Shown in pieces: positions 46,626 to 59,118 of a stretch of DNA of 64,000 nt. Location of the stretch: NCBI GenBank assembly GCA_030549205.1, contig JAUKTV010000010.1, positions 248,001 to 312,000 of the forward strand, read 5' to 3'. The DNA comes from Apiosordaria backusii. Lineage: Eukaryota; Ascomycota; Sordariomycetes; Sordariales; Lasiosphaeriaceae. The notes beneath the pieces are model-generated. The model had not been told where the DNA came from and ran no database searches. It saw only the letters and a program-made list of their open reading frames with translations. The stretch's first letter is position 1, and each line of letters begins with the position of its first letter. The position numbers were made by a program, and so were the translations under genes.

Positions 46626-49156
46626 TCATGATTCTTCCAAAATTCCAAAACCTCCTTGTCCATACATGTGTGAAGGGTCAAAAGAAGGCCAGCTGGTAAT
46701 GATATCACCCGGAGCAGAGCTATTGGGAATTGCCCCATTCATTCCAGACATGAAGTCATTCACTGACCTCAAGTCCGGCATGGTCTCGGACAGCCAAGGG
46801 CTGACATTCCCGCATCCAGGCCCAGAAACTGCAAGTGGTAGGGATGTACTGGTCATATGGGATGTCGAAATTGTGGTCGTTGATGGGCCAGTGGCGGCTG
46901 TTGTTGCTGGCACGAGCGGCCTAGCCATTCTGTTGCCGAAATGATGAGTGTGTCTCACTGTTGCCACCTCGTCTGGGACTTCCCTCTCTGCAGCTAGTTC
47001 CGAGGCCTTGTTCATGGCACGCACCAGAGTAGTTGCCGCAACCTCGGCCATGGTGTTCACTTCGGCAAGCATCTGCAGTCGCTTCAAGGCTCCTTGGATA
47101 CCTTGCAAAGTGAGTGCTAGTGAGACTTTGCAGATTCCCGCCTGCAGAGGATCGGATTTGAGGGCGCCAGGTGGAGGTAGATGTTGCTGGGGGCAATCTT
47201 CGGGGAAGTTCGGGTCAGTGGAAAGGTACACGAGGAGCACGGCTGACTCAAAGGTGGTGACGACAATGCTTGCGAGGCGTGTGTGGCAGCCATGGAGAAG
47301 CGTATGCAGCTGTGCCACCGCCTCTAGCGCATACAATGCCGTCGCGGCTAGCTTTCGCTTTTGCCAGCTGAGCATTACGGACTTGTAGGCTGGTATGGGC
47401 GAGGGCTTTCGAAGAAGCAGAGGCCGGAAATTCCACAATATCGAGTCGTAGATGGCCATATGCAAGAGCTTACGCTGCAGAGGCAGCTTTGGAAACCGAA
47501 CATCCCAGGTCTCGTCGGGATTGGTGAGCGAGAAAGCTGGAGGAAGCGTTGAAATGTAGGTGCGGTTGAATAGTTCGTAGAGATCCTCTTTTGCAATCAT
47601 GTCGTATTCGGCCCTTTGTACCACCCCGGCACCACGCCAAAAGTCGGCCAGTTTTGCTTGAAGAAAGCGCTCTGTAAATGGATCTGGTGCTTCAGCAATA
47701 TCGGGTTCCGTACCAGTTAAAACATCCTCATCTACCCCTTTCTGATGCGGCCATTTCAACAGTTGCAGGTCCGGCCAGCTTCCCTCTTGCATGCGGCCTG
47801 GAATGAAGGGGACACGATCCAGGTGGCGTGATAGGAGCGAGTCCCAGATGAAAAGATTGCAATATGTCCTGCGTCCCATTTCTCGCTCCGCCTGATCAAT
47901 GCCTTGGCGCTCGCTGACAGCATCACAATGTATGCCAACATCTTGGGCGACTTGTATGGCGCGGCTTAAAGCCTCCCAGAATTCGCGGGTCTTTCCCTCA
48001 ATCTGGCAGTGCAACCCATAAAAGGCCAGAGACTGAACCCTGAGAAGGGACCCTCGGCTGTCTTCTTTGGTGCTGATACTTTCGAGGCTGTCTGCTGTTT
48101 CGTCGCACATGATGCGTATATCAGCCAGCAGCACGCCGCGGATCCTGTCCAACGTGTAGTACGGCGATGGTAGAAATCTCAGAGTATAGGAACAGAGGCG
48201 CAGGACCAATATGGCGAAATCGACCTCCTTCACTGTCGTGATTCGTTCAAGCCTCCACCAGCTCTGGTATCTTGGGTAGAACCAAGGGACGTGCACCAGA
48301 TGGTCCATCCAGTTGACCTCGGTTCTGAAGTATTGGATCAGGAAGTCTAGGATTTGGCGGTCCGGTATTCTTTCCAGAATGCGATGGACGTCGTCGACGG
48401 ACTCGGGAGTCAGCATCGGGCCGCTCGTTGTCGATGCGGAAGATGGGTCTACTCCTAGCTGAGACGAGCAGATCAGTTAGCATGGCATGTCCGGCCCAGC
48501 TGAACGCGATGATGGCAGGTAAAAAGCGCCAACCTTTTGGATCAGGGCTAATGTGTTGCGGTCTGAATCCTGAAAGTATCCAAACGAATCGGCAAGAGAC
48601 GGGCCGGGCTTGGATGATGCGAGTGTGGGCGTAACTGATTTGACGAATCTCGACCATTCGTGTCGGGCGCCCCAGGGCCCTCGCTCGAAGCCGTGGCTGG
48701 TGCCGTTACTCTTGGTGATAAATACATTGCTGTTGCCGTTTAAGCTCACTGGTAGTGTCTTGTCGATAGCATTGACGGTGTGATTGAGGGGAGCCCTCGT
48801 GTGTATTTCGTCTGGTTGAGATTCCACAGCAGTCGGGCTTGACGTGTGGCTGTCTGAGGAGGAATAGTAAACGCAATCTTCGGAGACACCTCGCCGAGCG
48901 CACAAGGTGCACACTGGCTTGATGCGATCGCACTAAGACGTCCAAGACTTTTGTTAGTGTTTTGGTGGCACGTCTGGGCAGAGCCTATCTGCACACTGCG
49001 ATCTGCAAACAGCGGGGTTGACGTTGGCACTGGAACCCACCTTTTGCCTGTTGGTGTCAGCGATGGAACGCATAGGCGGGGACTGGGAGCTACCACTTAC
49101 TTGCGCGTATAACAATTCGTACAACTGTGGATGGATCTTCGCTTGCGGGAGCTCAT
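46626..49156 (-). CDS. Zn2Cys6 transcription factor with a 7-nt microexon
   Basis: Minus-strand exons 49156-49101, 49047-49041 (seven bases, GCAAAAG), 48932-48534 and 48458-46626; introns are 53, 108 and 75 nt and the product is 764 residues. The microexon is needed to complete the binuclear zinc cluster: CTNC-YTRKQK-C-DRIKPV-C-TLC then C after eight residues. A linker of about 130 residues leads to the fungal-specific transcription factor domain (FWEALSRAIQVAQDVGIH, MGRRTYCNLFIWDSLLSRHL). The C-terminal third is Thr/Ser-rich and could activate transcription. It is the only regulator near the PKS cluster and is a good candidate for its pathway-specific activator. Nuclear. Confidence 0.85.
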
Positions 49157-51500
49157 TCTCGACGGAAACAAATGGATAGTAATGACGAGGTTGTGGTCAA
49201 GAATGAAATCTGCCCGGAAGTTAAAGAAACGAAAGGGGGGCTTTGTCTGTTTTTCCCCGAGTTTCTGACAGCCTCCAGAGGAAGGGACACAGGCCATCAA
49301 GCCACCTTGGATGATGAGCTGTGGCCAGGGGGCGCAGACAACAGGGACGCGACGCCCCGCCCCACATGCTTGCGGCATGGATTACCACCACCTCAGGACA
49401 CATCCAAGAAGTCCAAGCATCTGGCGAACACCACCAACGTCGCTAATGCTGATGGAGGGTGGCATGGTACTGCCCATGGAAAACAAACTTTTGCACTAAG
49501 ATCCTACAGAGCAGCCTCAAGCGAAGTTGCCTCGTCCCGAACCTAACAGGGAGGCGGAGGTATGAAGAGACGGCTGAGTGAGGATGAGATCGCTGTTCCA
49601 TGCACTACGGTACACTACGGGCCGTTGACCTGCACTAGGGGGCTTTATCCCTGTCATCACTAGGGCTTACTCCTCGTCCAGAGGGACATCTGATGAAAGT
49701 TGATCCATGTACCCAATTCGTACCTCTTCGTATATCGTTACTTTTCCAGTGATTGATGTGGGATGATCTTCCGAATGGTGGGGCCATTCCTTATCCCTGC
49801 TGTTCGCGCAAGTTCCCCTTTCAGCCCTTCCCCACATCGGGAAAAACTCCGTGTCTTTCCGTCTCGAGCCAGGGGCTGTGAAAACAAGCTTTTGTCAAAC
49901 GGACACGCCCCCACGATGGATGGGAGGCACCAAGCCAACATCAGTTAGAAGATATCGATCAGAGTTGAGGCTAGCAAGGTGCCACTTACCTATATTCCTT
50001 CGCATATGTAGACGTTCCCATGAATAAGGAGATTAGTTAGGTAGGTAGACACATATACCATACTTTCTAGCTGTCCGTAACATGAACCCATAATACGAAT
50101 CTTGCCTGCAGTCGGCCGCGAGCTCTATCCCCATCCCATTTGTTCAGTTCATGGAGAACTCAACCAAACAAAACCCTTGGCTCCACCTTGCATCACTGCG
50201 GTGAGGGAACATACACCAAAGGATTTATAGGTACAGCAATACCAAGAACTCACACCAAAGACGTCGACGCATGTTCATAATAGCGCACATATGTTTAGAT
50301 GGCCACTTCGAGCCTCGTCTGTGCCGTCATTTCCCGCACCTGCCATGTTTGGACGACGATCTTGATGGTCTGCAGGAACTGGCAGACTGGGTAGACGCCC
50401 TTAACTCCGGTGTACATCTTGATGATAAGCTGACCTTTCCAGGATCACCACGCTGGCCGATCAGATCATCAACACCAAGATAAGGTTCTGAGCCATAGCC
50501 GCGAACCCCCACGATGGCCCCGTGATCGAGTTCGGGATCTTAATTAGGCCCGGGTTTTACAAGGTTCACATGCATGTGTTGGTGAACCATATCAGCACTC
50601 CCGTCCGGCAACATGTCCCGGCCCAATCACATACCTATGCAACATTTAACTGCACAGTGACCTCTGACCTGACCTCTGACCTGATGTAAACCAGATTGAT
50701 GATATGGTTTGTAAGCAAAGTGCCAGATCAGTGCACCCCGGGACTTTGTTATTCCCCCGATAGACAGCCTGCTGGAAGGCTGTAGGGTTATCAAAGTTGC
50801 CGTTTACACTTTCTACAAGGCTGCGCCATAAAGCAGAGTAACGATAGCATTGGGACCAAGGCCACATGTCGACCTATTCACGTGAAGTCAGGTATCGTTG
50901 CAACACTCCACGGGCGTCAAAGTCTTGGGAGTGATTCCGCTGTGGAACCTGTGGAGAAGCTGCGGATGTCTCGAAGTTTATTTCTCTCCGCTGCACTGGC
51001 AGACAGCAGAGCATCCCAAAGCCATGTATTTGGGTAAGTGATCAACACTGTACCTTAAAGGACAAGATCTTGATTTGAGACAATGCCGCCTTCCGAATCT
51101 GTGGAACGCCAAGAATGTCCAGTGATGGTGTAGTACCTTGGTTGGAATACCTACGTACCCACAACCTGGAATGGTGGAGGTTGTGGTCATAAGGTAACTC
51201 TCTGGCAACATGGCACCAAGGCCCATTGCAGAAGGCGGGGACGGAGTGACACACTAACAAGACAGATGTACATACATAGCACGGAGGATGTGTCGTGATA
51301 ACCATTTTCATGTTTATTCAACTCGATTTACAGCAATTTGTTGGAGAGGCTACCTAGACTAGATCTCTCTCCGAGATTTCAAGTTGACCAACCCTCCCCA
51401 CTCCATGACCCACACCTCAAGTTCAGATATCCACATACCAAGTACTACTTTACAATATCAAGTCAATCTTGAATCAACAACAGGCTTGAATCGCTTGATT
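49157..51500. other. 2.3-kb region without a supported gene
   Basis: Upstream of the regulator (-) and downstream of the P450 (-). A short tandem repeat of TGACCTCTGACC lies near 50658-50681. Around 50250-50680 both strands show protein-like open stretches (for example, on the minus strand, GVRGYGSEPYLGVDDLIGQR and KMYTGVKGVYPVCQFLQTIK in different frames), but I could not assemble a gene. Confidence 0.4.
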
Positions 51501-53365
51501 TTAACCCTTGATCACGGCCCTCACCCCCTTGCTTCCCCAGACAGGGAACGGGTTGAAAAAGTCATGATCCCAAGCAATGTCTGCCTCGCTCGTCTCGTAT
51601 AGCTCCATGCTGGGGAAAACTCGATCCACCAGCAGAGCTAAGAGAACATAAAGTTCGCAATAAGCGAGGCTGGAGGTGTGTCAGAAAAGCCTTGTTCGTC
51701 ATAGGACATATTAAGGACAATGAATCACTCACTTGATGCCAATGCAACCTCTGCTCCCCTTGGAGAAGCTCAACAAAGCCCGATCGAGATCCTTCCGGTG
51801 TTGATTCTTCTCATCCAACCAACGCTCCGGAATGAAGGAGTGCGAGTCGGGGTAAATGCTCTCATCATGATGCGTAATTACCGCAGACATGCCAATCGCA
51901 TAGCCACGGGGAATAACGTACTCGACCTTCTTCTCTGTGTTCCTTCCCTTGGGGGTCCAGGTCCCTTGGTAGAAGAGATCTTCACCAGGAGCAACACGAG
52001 AGGTGCGGCTGGCAAGACCATAAGACAGTCTTAGGCCCTCGTATATCACCGCCCCCAGATACGGAAGCCCTTCCAAGGTTTTCCAATCTGGCACCTCGCC
52101 GCCATTGGCTTTCACAGCCTCTCTCACCTCATCTGTTAGCCTTTTCAAGATTTCGGGCTTGGTGAGAACATGGTAGGAAATAACAGTCAAAGCCCAGCTG
52201 ACTGTTTCGGTGCCTGCTACGAAAAGAGAAAAGCCTTCTTCCACGAGGCGTTGGAGCGACTTTTCAGCGGCAGGCAAATCTTTGGATTGAAGGACAGACC
52301 CAAACACAGTCTTCTCGCTGTCGTCAACCCCCTTGTCGAGATTTGCTTGGGCGCGTTTGACGTAGTTTGGCATGTCGACAATCAGGACGTTGAAGAGTGT
52401 CTCCATATCCTCTGACAAGCGGCGAGTGAACCTTTCCTTTGTGAGCCCATATCCATTCAGGTGAAATCGATGGGGAAGGTCTTACATGGCCATCGCAAAC
52501 CCAGCATGCTTCAACCAAGGGATGAACCGAAACCAGTAGACCAGCTTCAGCTGGGCATACAGAGGCTCTCTGAAGTTTGGCTCCCATCCCTTCTGAGCCA
52601 CAAGTCCCAGATTGTCACCAAGGCAATAGCCCGTAATCACATCGGTCGTAAAAAGGCTCAGGGCAGTGGTCACGTCGAACGGGGCTTCCTTGCCGACAGT
52701 CACAATTTTCTCGCAGAGACGCTCAGCCAGGTCGCGGATGGTTGGCTCCAGACGGAAGACCTGAGCGCGGGAGAAAAACTTGTTGAGGGCATTTCGGCGC
52801 ACGCGGTGGAGGTCGTGACCGGTGGTGGAAAAGGTGGCGTTTTCGGCACTGAAAAAACCGCTTCAGGTCAGCCATCAATGCCTTAACATGATCGTATGAG
52901 CTGATCAGACATGAACTCACACTCCACTCCCCCTGACTTGATGGACAGGCTTATCGCGCTTTCTGTTTCCACCAGCGTATATCTCGTCGATGAAGTGACG
53001 ATCGGCGCAGTGTACTTCATGGGGGTTGATCCGGACGATGGGGCCTGGACAAGCTATCAGCTATCACACGTTGATCAAAGCCCGGTGCAGATTTTCATAC
53101 CATATTTATCGTGCATCTTCTGAATCTGCTTGGTGTAGAGCCCTGATCTCACCACATCGTACCAAAACTCTGGGATATATGTCGCACATGAAAGCCATGG
53201 TCCGGGCATATGAGCGAGGGGATGGAAGAACAAGTTGTAAATCACCTTGATCAGATGATATGAGAGCCATGTCCCGGAGGAGACAAGAATGAGAGATGTG
53301 ATTATCTCGGTTGGTGTTCTCGCCCCCCCATAGGAAACGAACAGCTCCTGGAGTGAAGATGACAT
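51501..53365 (-). CDS. Cytochrome P450 monooxygenase
   Basis: Minus-strand exons 53365-53101, 53044-52921, 52848-52486, 52431-51733 and 51669-51501 give 539 residues; introns are 54-72 nt. An N-terminal membrane anchor (TSLILVSSGTWLSYHLIKVI) and FHPLAHMPGPW hinge place it at the ER membrane. Helix I reads FVAGTET (about 323-327), ExxR is EGLR (382-385), the PERW motif is FIPERWLDE, and the haem loop is FSKGSRGCIGI with the ligand Cys near 480. All signature residues are intact. It probably oxidises the product of the adjacent polyketide synthase. The third intron acceptor was set by phase (AAAG before the VFTRRLSEDME stretch) rather than by a strong consensus. Confidence 0.9.
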
Positions 53366-53818
53366 GATGTTGAAAGCGTCACGAGGATAAAGACAGACCC
53401 TTTGGAAAGTCTCAAAACATCGGCTAAGCTAGAGTCTCTAATGACACAGATATGCACCAAAATATGTAAGGTCAAATCAGCGCATACATGGGGGCCACCG
53501 TTGTCTAGAGTCGCTCGAGTCCTGTCTTACACCAGCAAGGCTTGGCCAGGCACGGCTCAAGGACGGGCACCAAGTGGGCTCACTCGGGCGGACGACTCCA
53601 GTCATCCCGGCTGGAGTCTGGCCCGATTGTACGCCTATACTCTATTTCCAAACGATAAAAACAGCACTGCAATGCAAGCCGAGCTGTTGACATTAGGACA
53701 TAAGACACCTGCGATGGAATTGCTCCGGGCCGCAGGGCTGAACCGAGGGGTGGTCCGCCCCGCATTCAACCCATTGCAGGGGTACATCGGGCATAAGCTG
53801 GATCCTTGAAGCTATGGT

Positions 53819-53826
53819 TCGGCCGA
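53819..53826. promoter_or_regulatory. TCGGCCGA palindrome
   Basis: Candidate Zn2Cys6 site in the shared P450/acyltransferase promoter. A factor bound here could control both genes. Confidence 0.4.
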
Positions 53827-53887
53827 CATGAAACAGACCAGGAACCCTTGTCATTGGCTCTCGAGCGACATGTAACTGTCTTCACCT

Positions 53888-53902
53888 TCGGCTCCACGCC
53901 GA
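53888..53902. promoter_or_regulatory. Inverted repeat TCGGC-N5-GCCGA
   Basis: Perfect five-base half-sites with a five-base spacer, equivalent to CGG-N7-CCG. Spaced CGG inverted repeats are typical Zn2Cys6 dimer targets. Confidence 0.45.
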
Positions 53903-54131
53903 GGTCAGAGAGCTCCCAGGCCTGTATCCCATGCCATGTGCGACTGAGGCGCTGGACGGACGGATTATTGGTCCATGATGGCGAAATTGTTGCGGAACAT
54001 AGACATTGAATGTTTGAACTTTTGGAAAAAACATACTAGAAGACTTCAGTCAGAAGTCTGAACATCTGCAGAGTTGTTACAACGACAATTCTTGGATCCT
54101 CAACCATCCCGTCATTTTTAAACGTACCGCC

Positions 54132-55804
54132 ATGAAATACCTGAGCACAATCATTCCAGAAGCCATTCCCGGCTGGGAAGTCGAAGATGAAGCAGTGCAG
54201 CCTTGGAAGCCGGAGGCAAGAATTGTGCGAAAACTTGGATGCGTGTAGGCTTACCCATTGTATGATCGATCGCGAGATCAGAAACTGATGACTGCTACAG
54301 CGAATCTTATCAGATTGCGCTGCAACGTTTAGATTACATGAGGGGCAACATTATTGGGTTCCAATACAAGATCCCCTCACGAATTTCGACTCGCGATTCG
54401 GAACAAGCGCTGATCGACACTTTTGAGCGGGCCGTAGCATGCGCTGTCCTCAAGCATCCCCACATGCAGGTGGGTATTGTGGGGGAAGATACCGATCAGC
54501 CGTGCTTTGTCAGGCTGGATAGTATTGATCTCTCCAACCACGTGGAGTGGTATGTTGTGAGAGGGGATACAGAGGACATCTCCAAAGTGTTCCGAGCCAG
54601 AACAAATCAACACCTGGATGAGAAGTTCATCAACTTTCAAGCAGTACCAGGATGGAAGATCAAAGTGCTCCGTCAAGAAGGGGCCGAGTGTATGGAAGTC
54701 AGTCTTGTGTTCAACCACACGACTATGGACGGCGGCGGCGCCAAAGCCTTTCATAGCGATTTGCTCGAGTCTCTCCGTCAGCATTCTCAGCCCATCAAAA
54801 ATAATTTGCAACTCCATGGCCATATCCTCACCATTCCATTCAACTCAGTGGCCAAGCTCACACCTCCCGCCGAAAGGCTCGTCGACTTCCCAGTCGACTC
54901 GGCGGCTTTGGAGTGGTACCTTGCAAACGAAGTCAATATCTCATCTTCCCAGTATCCGAGGGCATTGCCCACCCAAGCGCACTGGGCTCCCATCGCACCT
55001 TCTCCAGCGCCTTTCAAAACCCAGTTTCGGACCATCACCGTTTCACCTGACGTCCTATCCGAGCTGCTAGCCGCATGCCGTCAACAAAAGACAACCCTAA
55101 CCGGCCTTTTGCACTCCCTTATTTTTGTCTCCCTATCCCCTCTGTTGGACTCCACCATCGCCCCGGCCTTTGAGTTCATGACGGCGATGGACCTCCGCCG
55201 CTTTTTGCCTTCCACTCCGAAAGAATACCCCTGGTTCGTGCCTTCAAAAGCAATGAATAACTATGTCACTATTCAGAATCATGTTTTCGACCAGGAGTTG
55301 ACCTCGGAAATGAGAGACAAGGCAGCTGCTTGTGCCGCACCACCAGAGTGTCTCGAGACTGGGGAACTCATGCAGTTGATATGGACGTGTGCCCGGCGCG
55401 TTAAAGACGAGCTGGATGCCAAGATCGAAAGGGGGGTGTACAATGACATGAATGGCTTCGCTCAGGCCGTCACGGACTGGAGGGCTCAGTTGCAAGAGGA
55501 GGCGAAGAGGCCTAGGAAAACTGGGTGGGTGATTACCAACATTGGGGCTTTCGATGGGAGGTCAGTGACGGAAGACGACTGGGAGATTACGCAAGCACAC
55601 TTCATCATGTGCGCGAATGTGGTGGCGAGCGCCTTTCAGATTAGTATTGCTGCCGCCAAGGGCGGGAACTTGATGGTGAGTTGCTCGTGGCAGGACTGTG
55701 TGGTAGAGGAGAAACTGGGGGAGGGCTTAGTTGGGAATTTGGAGAGGTGGCTGGGCTTCACAGCAAGGCATAGAGATGGGTGTCCTGTTCCCGACAAGGA
55801 GTAA
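54132..55804 (+). CDS. Acyltransferase (alcohol acetyltransferase/condensation-like fold)
   Basis: Exons 54132-54244 and 54301-55804 (56-nt intron, GTAGGC donor) encode 538 residues. The catalytic HxxxD motif is HTTMD (His 177, Asp 181) within SLVFNHTTMDGGGAKAFH, the form seen in fungal alcohol O-acetyltransferase-type enzymes (PF07247-like). The second half holds a tunnel-type region (FEFMTAMDLRRFLP) and a late TNIGAFDG segment. No signal peptide or membrane helix is seen. With no thioesterase visible on the PKS, this enzyme could transfer the polyketide acyl chain to an acceptor, or acylate a hydroxyl made by the P450. It shares a promoter with the P450. Confidence 0.8.
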
Positions 55805-56607
55805 TTTGTTTTCTCGATGGTGGTTTTGTAGGATTGGATTGGGCATTGGGGTGATTTGCAAGAGAGCTTGATAGAGACATAACTGAGAGTAAACAAGACC
55901 TCTCTCCAAGAATACTTTCACCTCTACACGCTTGACAATCTGTGTGGTTGTTTTCCTTGGTCCTGTTTCTCTCGCTCGGGGGCTCAGGGGATCAACGAAT
56001 CAGGGTTAGGGGTGCACAGTTGTCAGCCATGGTCTGTGCGCCACGCTCTTGGGCTTTGGAGGCGTGAACCTAACAGTATGCACCCCTTGATGAGGGGGAA
56101 ATGCAGCATTAATCATCAAAGCCGACGACCGCAGGGAGGTTTCGGCCGAAAAAGGCGAGTGTACTCAACACACCATCCCTCAGCAAACATCTGCTGAATA
56201 ACAATCTGGAACATGGCCAAGATATGGCAAATGAATTGAAGACATCACTGTGCTTCCTTTCTTTGGCGCAGTCATGCAAGACTGTGATGACAAACCAAGC
56301 TTCTTCCCTCTTTCAGAGAAGCGCTCACAGGGGGGTTTGCTCCTGGCGTCAGCAAAGGGCAAGCAGGCGGGAAATGCCAGCGAGCAATCGGGTCAAGAAG
56401 GAAGTGAAGATCTTGGAAAAATGTACTCCCGCTGGATCATACCCATACCCACTCATATTGATGCCCAAGAAAGCTAACTGCCGTGAATGTCTTCAGTCTT
56501 CTCGCGTTAAGGACCAAATCCTTCCCACCTTTCTTTCATCCGTCTTGCAGTAGCGTCCCTTCAGTCAACCTCCCTAGTTGGGAAGACTTGAACTTCTCTC
56601 ATGCACC
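55805..56607. promoter_or_regulatory. MFS promoter and leader region
   Basis: Intergenic stretch upstream of the MFS start. Holds the 12-base palindrome TTTCGGCCGAAA at 56140-56151. An out-of-frame ATG at 56601 precedes the MFS ATG by seven bases. Confidence 0.4.
56140..56151. promoter_or_regulatory. TTTCGGCCGAAA palindrome
   Basis: Perfect 12-base palindrome with the core TCGGCCGA, 457 bp before the MFS start. It matches the word found in the P450/acyltransferase promoter. Confidence 0.45.
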
Positions 56608-58447
56608 ATGGTCAACTCCAAGCCACCAACCATGGCTACCGCCGAAAAGCCTCTGGAGCGTGATTCCTCCCAAGACACCGCTGTCCTGGAGAGCAGCCGC
56701 GAAAATGGAACGATCACACCACCACAACAACCAACTCCCAAAGCCTCAGGAGAGGATACCGCCGTGGAGGCTGATGCTGCCCCAGAAGATGACGAGTCCC
56801 AATACCCATCCGGTCCCAAGCTCTGGCTTGTGTTGCTATCCCTCTGCCTCGCCATCTTCCTCGTCGCCCTCGACCAGACCATCATCGCCCCCGCCTTGGG
56901 TTCCATCACAACAGAATTCGACTCCATCCGCGACATTGGTTGGTATGGAGCCTCCTACTTGCTTACGATGACTGCCCTGCAGCCCATCTACGGAACCATC
57001 TATCGACTCTTTGACATCAAAACAACATACCTTGGAGCGGTGTTTCTCTTTGAACTGGGAAGTTTGATCTCAGCCGTGGCGCCGACCTCGACAACGTTTA
57101 TTGCCGGCAGGGCAGTTGCAGGACTTGGTACAGCAGGCATTTTCAGCGGGTCGTTTGTGATTGTTGGATTTGTGCTGCCGCTCCGAAAGAGACCTGCCAC
57201 GTTCGGGCTGTTTGGCGCGCTTTGGGGTATCTCGAGTGTCATCGGGCCTCTGCTTGGGGGAGTGTTTGCAGAGAAGGTGACATGGAGGTGGTGCTTCTAC
57301 ATCAACCTGCCTATCGGAGGCGTGGCAATGGCTGTGATCATCTTTTTCTTGCACTTCAAGCAGCCTAGCTCTGATACGGATGGGCATGGCATCATCAATA
57401 GGATCTTGCAGCTGGACTTGGTGGGTGCGACGATCTTGTTGCCCAGCGTTATCATGCTGCTTTTGGCTCTGCAATGGGGAGGGCTTGAGTATCCATGGAG
57501 CGACTCGAGGGTTATTGGCCTTCTCGTTGGAGCGAGTGTGGGTGCCCTTGTGTTTGTGGGAGTCGAGGTGTGGCAGCAGGACAAGGGGCTGGTGCCACCA
57601 CGATTCTTCAAGAACAAGAATGTCTTTGCGGCCATGATGTTTGCCATGTTCTTTGGCGCGTCTTTCTTCCCCATGATCTACTACCTTTGTAAGTCACTCA
57701 CACGTCTTTGCGATATACGATTGCTAACCTTTGGTTGCGGTTGCAGCATTGTATTTCCAGTCCGTTCAGGGTAACAACGCAGTTGAGGCTGGCATCAAGC
57801 TTCTTCCTTTCTTGATCGCCATGGTCATATCATCCATCCTAAGCGGTGTCATCGTCACGGCCATCGGATCTTACAACATCGTCATATTCGTCGAAACGGC
57901 ATTTCTTACGGCGGGCGCTGCCCTGATCGCCACTTTCTGGGTCGACACTCCTTTCGGGAAGTGGTTTGGGTACCAGGTCATCATGGGGTTCGGAACGGGC
58001 ATCTGTTTCCAAGCGCCAATAGTCGTGGTACAGAACTGTCTGCCTCCAGAACTGATTGCGCAAGCCACGGCATGTGTCCAGTTCTTCCAGGCACTCGGCG
58101 GGGCGGTTTTTATTGCCGTTTCACAAACAGTCTTCCAGAACGGTCTCATCACCAACATGCAGCGAGATGCTCCTGGCATTGATCCTGCGCTTGTTCTCAA
58201 CAGTGGAGCCTCTCAGATTCGACAGGTGCTGGAAAGGATTGGGCGCTCTGAGGCTGTGGATGAGGTTCTCGCGGCATATGTCTTGGGATTAAGGAACACA
58301 TACTACATCAGTGTTGCTGCTGCCGCATGCGCATTCCTTGTCACCTTTGTGCTTGATTGGAAGCCTATCAAGAAGCCAGGATCGGGGGCTAAGAAGAAGG
58401 ATGAGGAGGCGGTGGCTTCAAGTGATGGAACTTCAGACAGTGTGTGA
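56608..58447 (+). CDS. MFS efflux transporter (DHA2-like)
   Basis: Exons 56608-57688 and 57747-58447 (58-nt intron with CTAAC branch) encode 593 residues. After an acidic N-terminus, TM1 carries LAIFLVALDQTIIAPAL (the D-Q-T-I motif of DHA drug:proton antiporters). WYGASYLLTMTALQPIYG and GRAVAGLGTAGIFSG follow, then WRWCFYINLPIGG, the motif typical of DHA2 toxin pumps, usually with 14 helices. It likely sits in the plasma membrane and exports the cluster product. The ATG at 56608 has a strong context (CACCATGG); a second in-frame ATG lies at 56632. It is tail-to-tail with the PKS. Confidence 0.9.
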
Positions 58448-59118
58448 GGCTGCTACTTATACCGAGAGTAGGGTCGAGACCTACTGGGGCCAACCGTCCG
58501 GGGACGGGAGAATGGTGCAGCGGCCACAAGTGCTGATGAAAAAGCAGCTCAAACGGCTACATGAAGGGAAACTTGCTGAAACAAGCAGATCCAGGCATGC
58601 CCCCATTCAAATGAAAGTACTAGATAAGGTAGCTTGTTGCTAGTAATGAACTAAGAATGTATTTCACCTTTGATAGTAAAACAAAATAAATATCAGATTG
58701 ATTTGTGCCTCCAAGTACCCATGAAAAGAGGCACGCTGTGGACGACAACCCAGGTGTTGCAAGCACTGTCGGGTGTTAGACAGGCCTTATATGATATTCA
58801 AGAGACCTCCAGATATACCTGAGTTAATAAGTTTCGTAAGATGGGCGATTGACGTCAAAAGCTACCTAGCTAACACTCTTCGAAGGATATGTATTAACCT
58901 TCAAAGACACTTACTATGCTTCAAAGCTAGGTACCTAGTCAAGCGATATTGAAAAATACTTCGGTGTATAATTCTCAGGCAATGTTTACGTAGATAGGTA
59001 ACCATTTCAATCATTCTGTAGTAATAACTATGCCCCAAATCTAGACGCCTTAACTCCTGACAATTCCCATGCCCAATTCTCAAGAAACGTTATCCTCCAA
59101 ATCCCCAAACATCAGCCC
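58448..59118. other. Convergent 3' spacer, MFS and PKS
   Basis: AT-rich gap between two convergent genes; no gene seen. Confidence 0.5.

Larger units (their letters stand above)
53366..54131. promoter_or_regulatory. Bidirectional promoter between P450 and acyltransferase
   Basis: A 766-bp gap between divergently transcribed genes. It contains TCGGCCGA (53819-53826) and an inverted repeat TCGGCTCCACGCCGA (53888-53902), which share the half-site TCGGC/GCCGA. Confidence 0.5.

Noticed and set aside
56601..56603. Upstream ATG seven bases before the MFS start
   Set aside because: Out of frame and weaker in context than CACCATGG at 56608. It stops soon after, so it is not used as the start, though it might slightly affect translation.
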